Shown: positions 35,953 through 44,717 of the stretch, piece by piece | Layout of the letters: every line of letters begins with the position of its first letter | How positions within the stretch are numbered: position 1 is the first letter of the stretch | Assembly (NCBI RefSeq): GCF_014638005.1 | Contig: NZ_BMFG01000005.1 | Coordinates: 124,001-188,000 of the forward strand | DNA length: 64,000 nt | Direction: 5' to 3' | DNA from: Flavobacterium orientale | GTDB lineage: Bacteria; Bacteroidota; Bacteroidia; Flavobacteriales; Flavobacteriaceae | Made by a program: the position numbers and the translations under genes | Notes under the pieces: generated by a model | Database searches by the model: none | Told to the model about the DNA's origin: nothing | The model's input: only the letters and a program-made list of their open reading frames with translations

Positions 35953-36981
35953 ATGATACGACTTCTTTATTTTTATTTACTCTTACTGGTTCTCCCCACT
36001 CAAGGCCAAACCGATTTTTCAAAAGGCACCTATACCACCCTTGATGGTGTTGCTACGGATGCCTATATCGCATCCCGCAACTGGAACGAACCGTTTGAAA
36101 GCATTCAAGTAAAAACCAATTTGAACGATAGTCCCAAAACCATTGCAATTGAGCAATTGCAAAAATTGTTCGTTTCCCCCGAGAATCAATTTGTTCGCCA
36201 AAAGATATGGAAAGCTCCGGTTTGGGTACCCGATCACACGGAATTAAATTATACTAAAAATGAAGCCGTCTTTTTGAAACTCGTGGGTTATGGCAAAGTC
36301 AGTCTCTATACCTATTATGAAGGCACAACACAGCGAATCGTTTATCAAGCCAAGTCCAATCGCTTTATGGAATTTGTACCGCCGAATGCAACCGCTACTA
36401 AAACCGGAAAGCCTTTGGATTATAAAGACCAGATAAAAGCAGATTTTAACAGCTCCCTGTATCAGGAACGCGATTTGAAGCAACTCACCTATTCCCTGTT
36501 AACCCTTATCGAATTCGTTAGAAATTATAACAGTTATATCAGGGATGATAATCAAGTGGCCTATTCTGAAGTGGTTGCGATGGAAAGAGCTCCACATGGC
36601 GAGGTGATGGAAGAACCCGACTTTGAAGTACCTTTTGCTGTAGTAGAAAAAAGTCCGGTGTATCCCGGTTGTGAAAACCTAGCTACTGAAGAAGAAATCA
36701 AAACTTGTTTGAACACCGCATTGGAAGCTCTTTTTGTAAAGCATTTTAAGTATCCCAAAGCAGCGGCTCCTGAACACAAAGACAAAAAAATGTTTGTGAA
36801 GTTTCTGATTCAAAAAGATGGTACGGTTCAATTGTCTTCCCTGCGTGCGGCTCATCCTTCTATTGATGAAGAACTGCGACGGGTATTTGGGAAAATGAAA
36901 AAGTTAAAACCCGGTATGGTTAGGAATACGGCGGTTAATGTGGCGTATTTTCAGGTGTTTAAAGTGAAGGAGAAAAAGTAG
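35953..36981 (+). CDS. Secreted TonB C-terminal-like domain protein
   Basis: A 342-residue exported protein with a signal peptide (LLYFYLLLLVLPTQG before Q19). The N-terminal half (20-150) looks like a beta-rich domain. The C-terminal 120 residues begin with VYPGCE and contain VKFLIQKDGTV and a final segment like a TonB C-terminal domain, as in many Bacteroidetes proteins that have a TonB domain without the transmembrane anchor. It is expected in the periplasm. The partner receptor is not evident; no TonB-dependent receptor gene is nearby. It stands alone, followed by the hairpin repeats. Confidence 0.75.
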   Translation: MIRLLYFYLLLLVLPTQGQTDFSKGTYTTLDGVATDAYIASRNWNEPFESIQVKTNLNDSPKTIAIEQLQKLFVSPENQFVRQKIWKAPVWVPDHTELNYTKNEAVFLKLVGYGKVSLYTYYEGTTQRIVYQAKSNRFMEFVPPNATATKTGKPLDYKDQIKADFNSSLYQERDLKQLTYSLLTLIEFVRNYNSYIRDDNQVAYSEVVAMERAPHGEVMEEPDFEVPFAVVEKSPVYPGCENLATEEEIKTCLNTALEALFVKHFKYPKAAAPEHKDKKMFVKFLIQKDGTVQLSSLRAAHPSIDEELRRVFGKMKKLKPGMVRNTAVNVAYFQVFKVKEKK

Positions 36982-36987
36982 GTTGAG

Positions 36988-37075
36988 ATGCTGAAACAAG
37001 TTCAGCATGACAGTAGTGGGTTCAGCAGGATAGTGGTGTGATAAAAGAGATGCTGAAACAAGTTCAGCATGACAG
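36988..37075. repeat. GCTGAA/TTCAGC hairpin repeats, direct orientation
   Basis: Two copies of GATGCTGAAACAAGTTCAGC with GACAGTAG tails, right after the TonB-like gene and before the large array in the opposite orientation. Confidence 0.8.
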
Positions 37076-37115
37076 TAGATTAGTGTTCAGCATATCAGAA
37101 ATCTAATCACCAACT

Positions 37116-37771
37116 CTGTCAAGCTGAACTCGTTTCAGCTTCTCTCTAACCTAAACCTGTCAAGCTGAACTCGTCTTCTATACCTGTCAAGCTGAACTCG
37201 TTTCAGCTTCTCTCTAACCTAAACCTGTTAAACTGAACTCGTCTTCTATACCTGTCAAGCTGAACTTGTTTCAGCTTTTCTCTAACCTAAACCTGTCAAG
37301 CTGAACTCGTCCTCTATACCTGTCAAGCTGAACTTGTTTCAGCTTCTCTCTAGCCTAAACCTGACAAACTGAACTCGTCTTCTATACCTGTCAAGCTGAA
37401 CTCGTTTCAGCTTCTCTCTAACCTAAACCTGTCAAGCTGAACTCGTCTTCTATACCTGTCAAGCTGAACTCGTTTCAGCTTCTCTCTAACCTAAACCTGT
37501 TAAACTGAACTCGTCTTCTATACCTGTCAAACTGAACTTGTTTCAGCTTCTCTCTAACCTAAACCTGTCAAGCCGAACTCGTCTTCTATACCTGTCAAGC
37601 TGAACTTGTTTCAGCTTCTCTCTAACCTAAACCTGTCAAGCCGAACTCGTCTTCTATACCTGTCAAGCTGAACTCGTTTCAGCTTCTCTCTAACCACCAC
37701 CTCTGTGAAGCTGAACTTGTTTCAGCTTCTCTCTAACCTAAACCTGTCAAGCTGAACTTGTTTCAGCTTCT
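37116..37771. repeat. 68-bp tandem array of hairpin repeats
   Basis: Nine regular units begin at 37116, 37184, 37252, 37320, 37388, 37456, 37524, 37592 and 37660, each 68 bases, then an irregular end. Each unit holds one full hairpin (CTGAACTCGTTTCAGC, the complement of the GCTGAA repeat) and one half copy without the second arm (GCTGAACTCGTCTTC). Units differ by single bases (C/T at the same few sites), so the array has diverged slightly since it expanded. No open frame of note. Confidence 0.92.
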
Positions 37772-37897
37772 ATTAAAATTATTATTACTTTTATATTATA
37801 TAAAGCTGAACAGAAAAACAGATGGAATGAAAGAGATGCTGAAACAAGTTCAGCATGACAGTAGAATAGAATTCAGCTACTATAAAAATCAAACATA

Positions 37898-38233
37898 ATG
37901 GCTAACAGAGACTACCACAACTATTGGGTGTACATCCTTACAAACAAACCAAACGGCACTTTATATATTGGTGTGACAGGTGGTTTAGACGATAGAATGG
38001 AAAGGCATTTGAACAATGAAGGAAGTAAATTTACTGCTAAATATAATTTGAAAATACTAGTTTATTTTGAAGAGTTTCACTACATAAATGATGCTATTGC
38101 AAGAGAAAAACAATTAAAGAATTGGCACAGGCAATGGAAGATTAATTTAATTGAGGAGCATAATCCGAATTGGATTAATTTATGGAAGGGTGGTGGTGCT
38201 ATTGAGGGAGATGCTGAAACGAGTTCAGCATGA
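37898..38233 (+). CDS. GIY-YIG nuclease domain protein
   Basis: A 111-residue protein of the small UPF0213/YhbQ-like GIY-YIG group. The paired motifs are VYIL (11-14) and LYIGVT (about 22-27), followed by RMERHL and later AIAREKQLKNWHR with the catalytic Glu. These cut or bind DNA; the exact role is uncertain. The last eight codons (GDAETSSA then stop) lie inside a GCTGAA hairpin repeat, so the repeat supplies the gene's stop. The upstream hairpin is at 37835-37860 and the ATG is preceded by an AT-rich stretch. The core domain is complete by residue 95. Confidence 0.85.
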   Translation: MANRDYHNYWVYILTNKPNGTLYIGVTGGLDDRMERHLNNEGSKFTAKYNLKILVYFEEFHYINDAIAREKQLKNWHRQWKINLIEEHNPNWINLWKGGGAIEGDAETSSA

Positions 38234-38545
38234 CAGTAGTGGGTTCAGCAGGACAGGGGATTTGGGTTCAGTAGGATAGTGATGTGATAAAAGAGATGCT
38301 GAAACAAGTTCAGCATGACAGTAGTGGGTTCAGAATGACAGTAGTTGGGGTTTAACAAGAAAGGAGTATGGAATAAAAGAGATGCTGAAACAAGTTCAGC
38401 ATGACAGTAGTGGGTTCAGAATGACAGTAGTGGGTTCAGAATAACAGTAGTTGGGGTTTAACAAGAAAGGAGTATGGAATAAAAGAGATGCTGAAACAAG
38501 TTCAGCATGACAGTAGTTGGTTTAGCATGACAGTAGTTGGTTTAG
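38209..38545. repeat. GCTGAA/TTCAGC hairpin repeats, direct orientation
   Basis: Full copies near 38211, 38295, 38382 and 38488 with partial GGTTCAGAATGACAGTAG units between them; the block from about 38340 to 38510 contains a duplicated stretch of roughly 105 bases. No gene is present in 38234-38629. Confidence 0.85.
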
Positions 38546-38598
38546 CAGGATAGGAATGGAGCGTTGTGCATGAAAGTAAATAATAGTGCGTACATAAA

Positions 38599-38626
38599 AA
38601 AAGGTGAACATTGCTGTTCACCTTTT
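38599..38626. terminator. Bidirectional terminator hairpin
   Basis: Perfect 12-base arms AAAAGGTGAACA and TGTTCACCTTTT around TTGC. An A-run on the left gives a T-run for the minus strand gene that ends at 38630, and a T-rich stretch on the right serves the plus strand. Confidence 0.85.
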
Positions 38627-38629
38627 CTT

Positions 38630-39139
38630 TTATTCTTTTTTCATAAGTGGTGCGTCCGGTGTACTCATATCGCGGATACACACATACTTCCCATCTCGTT
38701 TTTCGAAAAGGCTCATATAATGTCCGGTTCGGGCTTTGCCACCTAAGGAATCTAAAGAAGTGTACGAACCAATCTCGGTCACTAAAGACCCATCATTGGA
38801 AACAAATACATCTTTCACCGAGTAAGAAACGGTGGAACCTTTTGGATAACTTAGCAAATCTTCTTGAATGGAAGCTCTCATCGCTTCTTTTCCAACAACA
38901 GGTGCTTTTTCAGACGGATAACTAACTGCATCATCAGCATAATAGGTCATAATTCCATCCACATCTCTGGCATTAGAGGCTGTAGCATAAGCATCTTCTA
39001 ACGCTTGGATTTCTGTTTTGATAGCATCCGCATCAACGGCAGGAGCTTCTTCTACCGGAGCTTCCGATTTTGTGTTGCAGGCAGTCATTAATACCATGCA
39101 AATACCCAACATTAGGGGTTTTAAAAATTTTTGTTTCAT
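38630..39139 (-). CDS. DUF4440/SnoaL-like (NTF2 fold) lipoprotein
   Basis: A 169-residue predicted lipoprotein. The signal peptide ends in a lipobox with Cys21 (MVLMTAC), followed by a flexible Glu/Pro/Ala linker (about 25-38). The rest is one NTF2-like domain: an N-terminal helix IQALEDAYATASNARDVDGIMTYYADDAVSYP, then strands with GKEAMRASI and MSLFEKRDGKYVCIRD, as in DUF4440 proteins. Ligand and role are unknown. It is expressed alone, ended by the hairpin at 38599-38626, with the 144-bp tandem array upstream. Confidence 0.8.
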   Translation of the reverse strand: MKQKFLKPLMLGICMVLMTACNTKSEAPVEEAPAVDADAIKTEIQALEDAYATASNARDVDGIMTYYADDAVSYPSEKAPVVGKEAMRASIQEDLLSYPKGSTVSYSVKDVFVSNDGSLVTEIGSYTSLDSLGGKARTGHYMSLFEKRDGKYVCIRDMSTPDAPLMKKE

Positions 39140-39337
39140 AATTTAATTCATTTAAGGGTTTAGATAAGTAACTATTTTACAGTTAACAGACTAAAGATAA
39201 ACAAATTAAAAACACTGTGAATTAATTTTTTAACATTTTTTAGTAATACTCGATGGTGGTTGCTATTTGGTAAAAAAGGCTTACTATAAATCTTACTTTA
39301 ACCTATAAGATATGTTTTGTTTCGTTTTTTTTTTTTT

Positions 39338-40058
39338 AACCACATAGAGCCATAGTTGTTTATTCTATTTAAGACGCTTCGCTCAATTAAAGTAAATCAT
39401 AGCTATGCGAAACCAAGCATTGGTTCTATGTCCTTTTTCCTATGTAGCTATGTGGCTAATTTTTTTGTTTGTTTTTTTTTAAACCACATAGAGCCCTAGT
39501 TGTTCATTCTATTTAAGACGCTTCGCTCAATTAAAGTAAATCATAGCGATGCGAAACCAAGCATTGGTTCTATGTCCTTTTTCCTATGTAGCTATGTGGC
39601 TAATTTTTTTGTTTGTTTTTTTTTAAACCACATAGAGCCCTAGTTGTTCATTCTATTTAAGACGCTTCGCTCAATTAAAGTAAATCATAGCGATGCGAAA
39701 CCAAGCATTGGTTCTGTGTCCTTTTTCCTATGTAGCTATGTGGCTAATTTTTTTGTTTGTTTTTTTTTTAAACCACATAGAGCCATAGTTGTTCATTCTA
39801 TTTAAGACGCTTCGCTCAATTAAAGTAAATCATAGCGATGCGAAACCAAGCATTGGTTCTGTGTCCTTTTTCTTATGTATCTAGGTGTCTAATTTTTTTT
39901 GTTTGTTTTTTTAAACCACATAGAGCCATAGTTGTTCATTCTATTTAAGACGCTTCGCTCAATTAAAGTAAATCATAGCGATGCGAAACCAAGCATTGGT
40001 TCTGTGTCCTTTTTCCTATGTATCTAGGTGGCTAATTTTTTTTGTTTGTTTTTCTCCA
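39338..40058. repeat. 144-bp tandem repeat array, five units
   Basis: Units begin with AACCACATAGAG at 39338, 39482, 39626, 39771 and 39914; a degraded sixth start is at 40059. Each unit holds inverted arms ACCACATAG and CTATGTGG about 110 bases apart, an internal palindrome AACCAA-GCA-TTGGTT, and a long T-run at its end. Units differ mainly in T-run length and few bases. It separates two minus-strand genes. No open frame persists. The flank 39140-39337 shows nothing else. Confidence 0.93.
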
Positions 40059-40088
40059 ACCCCATAGAATACTAGTTATTTAAAATAA

Positions 40089-40114
40089 AAATAAGGGCCA
40101 ATTAGCCCTTATTT
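40089..40114. terminator. Terminator hairpin of the endonuclease gene
   Basis: Perfect arms AAATAAGGGC and GCCCTTATTT around CAATTA, about 25 bases beyond the stop of the minus-strand gene at 40140. Confidence 0.7.
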
Positions 40115-40139
40115 CTTAAGTAGTTATGTGGTGTGTATT

Positions 40140-42110
40140 TTACTTTATGATTATTTTCTTGCTTGACGTTTTGTCGTTTGAAGTTACTTTGATGAAGTAC
40201 ATTCCTGAGGCTACATCTAAAGTTAATGTAGTTACACCGTTTGCCGTAGCTGCTGCTACTCTTTGCCCGTCGATGGTGATTACTTCATAGGTATAGCTCC
40301 CTTCAACACCGGCAAGCGTCATTGTTCCTGATGACGGATTCGGATACAGGTTAAAATCCAAATAAGTTGGGTTTTCCACACTTAAATTACCTTGCCATAC
40401 TTGACCGGCGTTGGCTCCCCAGATGTAATCTGCCAGTTGAGGTAAGTCAATAAACGGATTTCGGTTGTATTGCCACGTATAGATATAATTATTTCGGTTC
40501 ATTTCAAAATCATCCGAAGGATCCGTTTGATTCCAAGTTAACAGCGTTGCTAAATCACCTAATTCATATAAAGTATTGTCCGGAGGGTTACCGTTCACTA
40601 CATTTAAAACGTTGTATCTCACAGCCATGTAAAAAACCGCACGAGCTACATCACCTTTCCAGCTTCCCAAATTTCCTGTGGGACCGTTGTAATCATTCAA
40701 TCCGTAATCTCTGTTGTTACGCGAACTGTTTTCCGGACCGTCTTCTGCACGAATATGGTGAGCATCGGCATGTCCTGCTAAAATATCATTAGCATCAGTG
40801 GGTAACCAAATATCGATTCCGTCTGCGGTATCGCTGGTTCCATTAGAAAATCCACCTCTCGATTGCGGATAAATATGTTCTCTATTCCATTTTCCTGTAC
40901 TACTTCCCGTAGTTTGAAAATCTAATTTCGCACGCGGTTGTTCCACATACATCAACCACACTTGGTTGTTGTTGGCCGGATTTTGATCGGCTAGTTTGAG
41001 TATATCTGTAATGTCACCATAATTGTGAGCACGAACTACATTTGGATTCGCAATGATATCCTGAAGGGCTTGTGTTAATACGGCACCTGCTTTTCCATTT
41101 AGTGAATCATAATAGCCTGCCGGTGCGGTACTGGTAACCACTCCATACGTAGGATTCAAAGGTGTTCCCCAAGGAGAAACCGAAAAATCATTATCAATCA
41201 CACGAATGTAAATGTTGTCATTCATTCGAACATAACCGTCGGGTATCACCCCAAAACGAATACGCATTTCTTCATCCCCTTCATCCAATTCGTCATCTAT
41301 GATTTGAATGGTGGATGTAAACGTTGTGCCTCCTTGTGGGATAAAAACGTTTAGATTGCCTGAAAAATCGGCTGCATTAAACCCGCCATTGTTCAGCAAA
41401 AAGCTAAAATTTAAATCGGACAGGGTTGGGTTTTGTGTGGTAAACGTAATATCAAAACTATCCCCTTCGTTTTTATGTGATGTGTCAACTGTGATGGTGA
41501 TTCCGTTAAATTGAATCCCACTTCCGTCATTATTTGCTCCGGGTGTTGGGATTTTTACTTCATACGTCCCGTCATTTTTTCTTTGAATGGAATGATTGGC
41601 CGCTTGACCAAACTGATTTTCGTTGGTTTGCACAAACACATTAAATAAATCCATCAACCCAATAGCCTGTGGGTCACTGGTATCATAAATCAACACATCA
41701 ATAAGATTGGTGGTGGTCGCTAATGTAAAATCAGGAAAATCATCGGGAGTACCTAAATAAATCGCCACGGCATCTTCACCATTTTGAATTAAATTATCTG
41801 CAATTATACGTTGCGGTACAGGAGCAACCAAAGCACTTCCAATCACCACTAAGCCGTTGGCATCGGTAACCAATCCTGATAAATTGATTGTTAAATAACT
41901 TCTGTTGGCATTACTAGCCGTAGGGTTTCCGTTAAAAAAAACCAACACATAACCGTCAAGAGAAAAGAAAGGTGTGGTGGATTTTAATTCTACAAATTCT
42001 TTATCATCAATACCCGGCGTATCGGAATCTAATTCATTTATAACCACTTGGCTAAAAGAAAATGTAGCCACTAAAGTCAACAAAAAGGTGTAGAGGTATT
42101 TTTTCATCAA
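40140..42110 (-). CDS. Secreted endonuclease I family protein with lamin-tail and Por sorting domains
   Basis: A 656-residue secreted nuclease. In order: a signal peptide (residues 1-20), a lamin-tail-like domain (VVINELDSDTPG..., about 21-170), a Calx-beta-like domain (about 205-310), the endonuclease I domain with NREHIYPQSRGG (near 409-420) and VARAVFYMAVRY, and a C-terminal type A sorting domain (from about 583: NLYPNPSSGTMTL, GMYFIKV, KIIIK at the end) used by the type IX system. It degrades extracellular nucleic acid, probably for nutrition. Single gene, followed by a terminator and the 144-bp array. Same architecture as other flavobacterial secreted nucleases. Confidence 0.9.
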   Translation of the reverse strand: MMKKYLYTFLLTLVATFSFSQVVINELDSDTPGIDDKEFVELKSTTPFFSLDGYVLVFFNGNPTASNANRSYLTINLSGLVTDANGLVVIGSALVAPVPQRIIADNLIQNGEDAVAIYLGTPDDFPDFTLATTTNLIDVLIYDTSDPQAIGLMDLFNVFVQTNENQFGQAANHSIQRKNDGTYEVKIPTPGANNDGSGIQFNGITITVDTSHKNEGDSFDITFTTQNPTLSDLNFSFLLNNGGFNAADFSGNLNVFIPQGGTTFTSTIQIIDDELDEGDEEMRIRFGVIPDGYVRMNDNIYIRVIDNDFSVSPWGTPLNPTYGVVTSTAPAGYYDSLNGKAGAVLTQALQDIIANPNVVRAHNYGDITDILKLADQNPANNNQVWLMYVEQPRAKLDFQTTGSSTGKWNREHIYPQSRGGFSNGTSDTADGIDIWLPTDANDILAGHADAHHIRAEDGPENSSRNNRDYGLNDYNGPTGNLGSWKGDVARAVFYMAVRYNVLNVVNGNPPDNTLYELGDLATLLTWNQTDPSDDFEMNRNNYIYTWQYNRNPFIDLPQLADYIWGANAGQVWQGNLSVENPTYLDFNLYPNPSSGTMTLAGVEGSYTYEVITIDGQRVAAATANGVTTLTLDVASGMYFIKVTSNDKTSSKKIIIK

Positions 42111-42274
42111 GATAAATTTGTTTTTGCGAAGATAAGTTTATTTGAAAGGAAATCATATTTCTTTAACATTAAGCCATTATTATCAGTTCATTGTGTTGTT
42201 TTTTATAAGAAATTTTAGCTATAAAATTCTATTAAATAAAAGATAAAAAACTATTACTACTAGATTAATTTCTA

Positions 42275-42282
42275 TAATTTTG
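42275..42282 (+). promoter_or_regulatory. -7 element TAATTTTG
   Basis: Matches the Bacteroidetes TAnnTTTG box 28 bases before the ATG of the thioredoxin-fold lipoprotein. No clear -33 TTG at the usual 19-base spacing, so support is partial. Confidence 0.4.
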
Positions 42283-42309
42283 GCAAAAATTAAAAACGAC
42301 TACATTCTT

Positions 42310-43449
42310 ATGAAACAATTGTTTATGCTAATAGCCCTTGCGGCTTTTGTAACTTCTTGCAACGAACTTAAAGAGAACGAATTTAAAGTTGAGGGAACTA
42401 TTGAAGGACTTGCCAACGACACCAAAATCATCCTTGAACGCCAGAATGAATTGGGTCAATTTGTGGCTCTTGATTCTACCACGCTAAAGGACGGAAAATT
42501 TTCTTTCAAAAATGAATTTGCAGAACCTGAATTTCGTTACATCCAATTTAAAGATGTTCCAGGTAAGGTACCTTTTATTGCCGAAAACGGAACTATTTCC
42601 GTTGTTGCTTACAAAGACAGTGTACACAGAAGCAGTGTAAAAGGAACGTATAGCAATGACCAGTATTTGGCTTACATAAAAGAAGGAGAAGCTTCTAATA
42701 AAAAAAGAAAAGCATTTCAAGAGGCAAACAATGCCAAATGGATGGCAGCCCAACAAGCTCAAGATACGGCTACCATCAATGCATTAATGAAAGAGAGCAA
42801 AAAATATGAAGATGAAATGATTGCTATTGGTAAAAACCACATTAAGAACTATCCGAAATCCTTCATATCTGTTTTGTTTTTAGATCACCTTGCGGGCATG
42901 CCTGATGAAGATAAAACGGAATTAAAAAAATGGTATGACAATTTATCGGAAACCTTAAAGAATACAAAACCGGGTAAATCGGCACTTGAAAAATTAAACT
43001 TTGTAGTACCTCAATTGCCATCCAACGTTGGTCAAGAGGCACCTAACTTTTCAGCACCCAATCCGGATGGTAAAGTTATTTCGTTAAAAGAAAACTTAGG
43101 TAAAGTAACTATCATTGATTTCTGGGCTTCGTGGTGTAAACCATGTCGTATTGAAAATCCGAATATGGTAGCTCTTTATAATGACTTTAAAGGTAAAGGT
43201 CTTCAAATAATTGGTGTTTCACTAGATCAGGAAAATGCTGGTGAGGCCTGGAAACAAGCTATTGCTGTTGACAAATTAACGTGGGTTCATATGTCAAATT
43301 TAAAGCATTGGAAAGATCCGATTGCACAACTTTATAGTGTGGAGTCGATTCCAGCTATTTTTATATTGGATGAAAACGGAACTATCGTTGCAAAAGATTT
43401 ACGTGGTGATGCTCTTAGAGCTAAAATCGCTGAACTTTTAGGAGCGTAG
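42310..43449 (+). CDS. TlpA/thioredoxin-fold lipoprotein with DUF4369 domain
   Basis: From ATG 42310 (a TTG ten codons earlier is not used, as the lipoprotein signal starts at this ATG) this is a 379-residue protein. It has a lipoprotein signal with Cys17 (AAFVTSC), an N-terminal DUF4369-like beta domain (about 25-130), a helical linker with many charged residues, then a thioredoxin domain with the active site W272-A-S-W-C276-K-P-C279. It is a periplasmic thiol-disulphide oxidoreductase; the target is not known. A divergent or single transcription unit, followed by a short hairpin AAAGTCGATTTAGTAGTG.../CTTCATTTAAAGTCGATTT in the gap to the tRNA. Confidence 0.88.
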   Translation: MKQLFMLIALAAFVTSCNELKENEFKVEGTIEGLANDTKIILERQNELGQFVALDSTTLKDGKFSFKNEFAEPEFRYIQFKDVPGKVPFIAENGTISVVAYKDSVHRSSVKGTYSNDQYLAYIKEGEASNKKRKAFQEANNAKWMAAQQAQDTATINALMKESKKYEDEMIAIGKNHIKNYPKSFISVLFLDHLAGMPDEDKTELKKWYDNLSETLKNTKPGKSALEKLNFVVPQLPSNVGQEAPNFSAPNPDGKVISLKENLGKVTIIDFWASWCKPCRIENPNMVALYNDFKGKGLQIIGVSLDQENAGEAWKQAIAVDKLTWVHMSNLKHWKDPIAQLYSVESIPAIFILDENGTIVAKDLRGDALRAKIAELLGA

Positions 43450-43575
43450 GCTTTCAAAATCACTACTAAATCGACTTTAAATGAACATTTTTTAACTTCA
43501 TTTAAAGTCGATTTCCTTTTATATCACTTTATTCCAATGGATTAAAAAAATATTCCAATTATTTTGAAGGAATGG

Positions 43576-43606
43576 TTTGCAATGTTTGAAAACAATTCTA
43601 TATTTG
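43576..43606 (+). promoter_or_regulatory. Promoter of tRNA-Tyr, TTTG-N19-TATATTTG
   Basis: A -33 box TTTG at 43576-43579 and a -7 box TATATTTG at 43599-43606 with exactly 19 bases between them, the Bacteroidetes housekeeping consensus, ending 18 bases before the tRNA. Confidence 0.75.
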
Positions 43607-43624
43607 CAACCGCAATAACGCGAT

Positions 43625-43706
43625 GGGGAGATACTCAAGCGGCCAACGAGGGCGGACTGTAAATCCGCTGATTACATCTTCGCAGGTTCGAATCCTGCTC
43701 TCCCCA
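43625..43706 (+). tRNA. tRNA-Tyr (GTA anticodon)
   Basis: An 82-base class II tRNA. Acceptor stem GGGGAGA pairs with TCTCCCC (43699-43705), the anticodon loop is CTGTAAA with GTA, the variable arm is long (GCTGATTACATCTTCGC region) and the T arm contains GGTTCGAATCC. The CCA end is not encoded. A terminator follows at once. Confidence 0.95.
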
Positions 43707-43713
43707 CAAAACA

Positions 43714-43745
43714 AAAATCCCTGACATATGTCGGGGATTTTGTTT
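43714..43745 (+). terminator. Terminator after tRNA-Tyr
   Basis: Hairpin AAAATCCC-TGACATATGTC-GGGGATTTT followed by GTTTTT, eight bases after the tRNA. Confidence 0.8.
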
Positions 43746-43922
43746 TTGGTTAGGCTTCTAACCTAGGATGACCGAAGGTAGTTCTTTCGAGGTTTGCATA
43801 GCACAAATAGGAACGCGGATTAGGGCAGGTAGGCTTCGCCAAACGGTGATAACGCAGATTTCTCGAAATCCTGATAAATTTAGAGCACAAAAAGAGAAAA
43901 TGAATCATTAGCAAAAAAAAAA

Positions 43923-43966
43923 GGATGCACTAAAGTGCATCCCCATTCCAATTGCTTCGCAATTGG
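43923..43966 (-). terminator. Two hairpins after the SIMPL gene
   Basis: GGATGCAC-TAAA-GTGCATCC (43923-43942), then CCAATTGC-TTC-GCAATTGG (43948-43966). On the minus strand these follow the gene stop and run into a T-run (the A-run before 43922). The gap 43746-43910 shows nothing else. Confidence 0.8.
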
Positions 43967-43972
43967 TATGAT

Positions 43973-44659
43973 TTATTCTAATACAAAACTCACCGATACA
44001 TTAGTTAAAATATCTATTTCGCCTATGGCTAGTGTTTGTTGGCTGGAACTATCTGAGGCTTCCATCGCATACAAAGTATTTTTATACATCGGTGGTTGAT
44101 AATGGCTTGAATTATCCATAATTAAAATCGCTTTTCCTACTTTTTGATTTAATACTGACACATAATCTTCTGCTTTCTTTTTGGCGTCAATAATGGCTAA
44201 TTTTCGAGCTTCCGATTTGTGTTGCTCCATTTTAGACGATTTGAATTCCACGTTGTCGATTGAATTCACTCCGTTATCCATAAGTCCCATCATTAATTCA
44301 TCATATTTCGTCAAATCTTTTAAAACAATAGCAATGGTCTGACTAGCTTGGTAGGTTTGTTTCTTTTTATCGTAGTCGTATGTTCTATTCAAACTCACTT
44401 GCGTGGTTTTAAAATCGGATGCAGGAATGCCGAATTTTTTGATGTATTTCAACACCTTATCGACGGTTTCGTCGTTTAGCTTTTTTACTTCGGCAGCATC
44501 TTTGCCTAAATTTTTAACTCCCAAATTGATTTCAACACGGTCCGGTACGACTTTAACTCTTCCTTCGCCATTAACAGAAATTTGAGGAACTTGTTTCGAT
44601 TCCTGAGCAAACATTGTGGTTTGAGCAACCAAAAATAAGAACAAAACTATTTTTTTCAT
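43973..44659 (-). CDS. SIMPL (DUF541) domain protein, exported
   Basis: A 228-residue protein with a signal peptide (FLFLVAQTTMFA before Q19). The mature chain is one SIMPL domain: ISVNGEGRVKVVPDRVEI at the start, then repeated alpha/beta units with ARKLAIIDAKKKAEDY near residue 150, ending in a strand TNVSVSFVLE. Proteins of this family are periplasmic or outer-membrane-associated and form oligomeric rings; their role in stress or signalling is poorly defined. Transcribed alone from the minus strand, ended by two hairpins. Confidence 0.88.
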   Translation of the reverse strand: MKKIVLFLFLVAQTTMFAQESKQVPQISVNGEGRVKVVPDRVEINLGVKNLGKDAAEVKKLNDETVDKVLKYIKKFGIPASDFKTTQVSLNRTYDYDKKKQTYQASQTIAIVLKDLTKYDELMMGLMDNGVNSIDNVEFKSSKMEQHKSEARKLAIIDAKKKAEDYVSVLNQKVGKAILIMDNSSHYQPPMYKNTLYAMEASDSSSQQTLAIGEIDILTNVSVSFVLE

Positions 44660-44717
44660 GATTATAATTTTAAGTTAAAGCATCCATCCAATTAACATGC
44701 CAAAATCAAAAGCAACT

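Noticed and set aside
37116-38545. CRISPR array
   Set aside because: Repeats are hairpins with near-identical intervening sequence, there are no unique spacers and no cas genes in the window.
39338-40058. CRISPR or coding repeat
   Set aside because: Whole 144-bp units are repeated without unique spacers, and stops occur in every frame.
42280-42309. TTG start ten codons upstream for the thioredoxin-fold lipoprotein
   Set aside because: The lipoprotein signal begins at ATG 42310, and the extra residues would spoil it.
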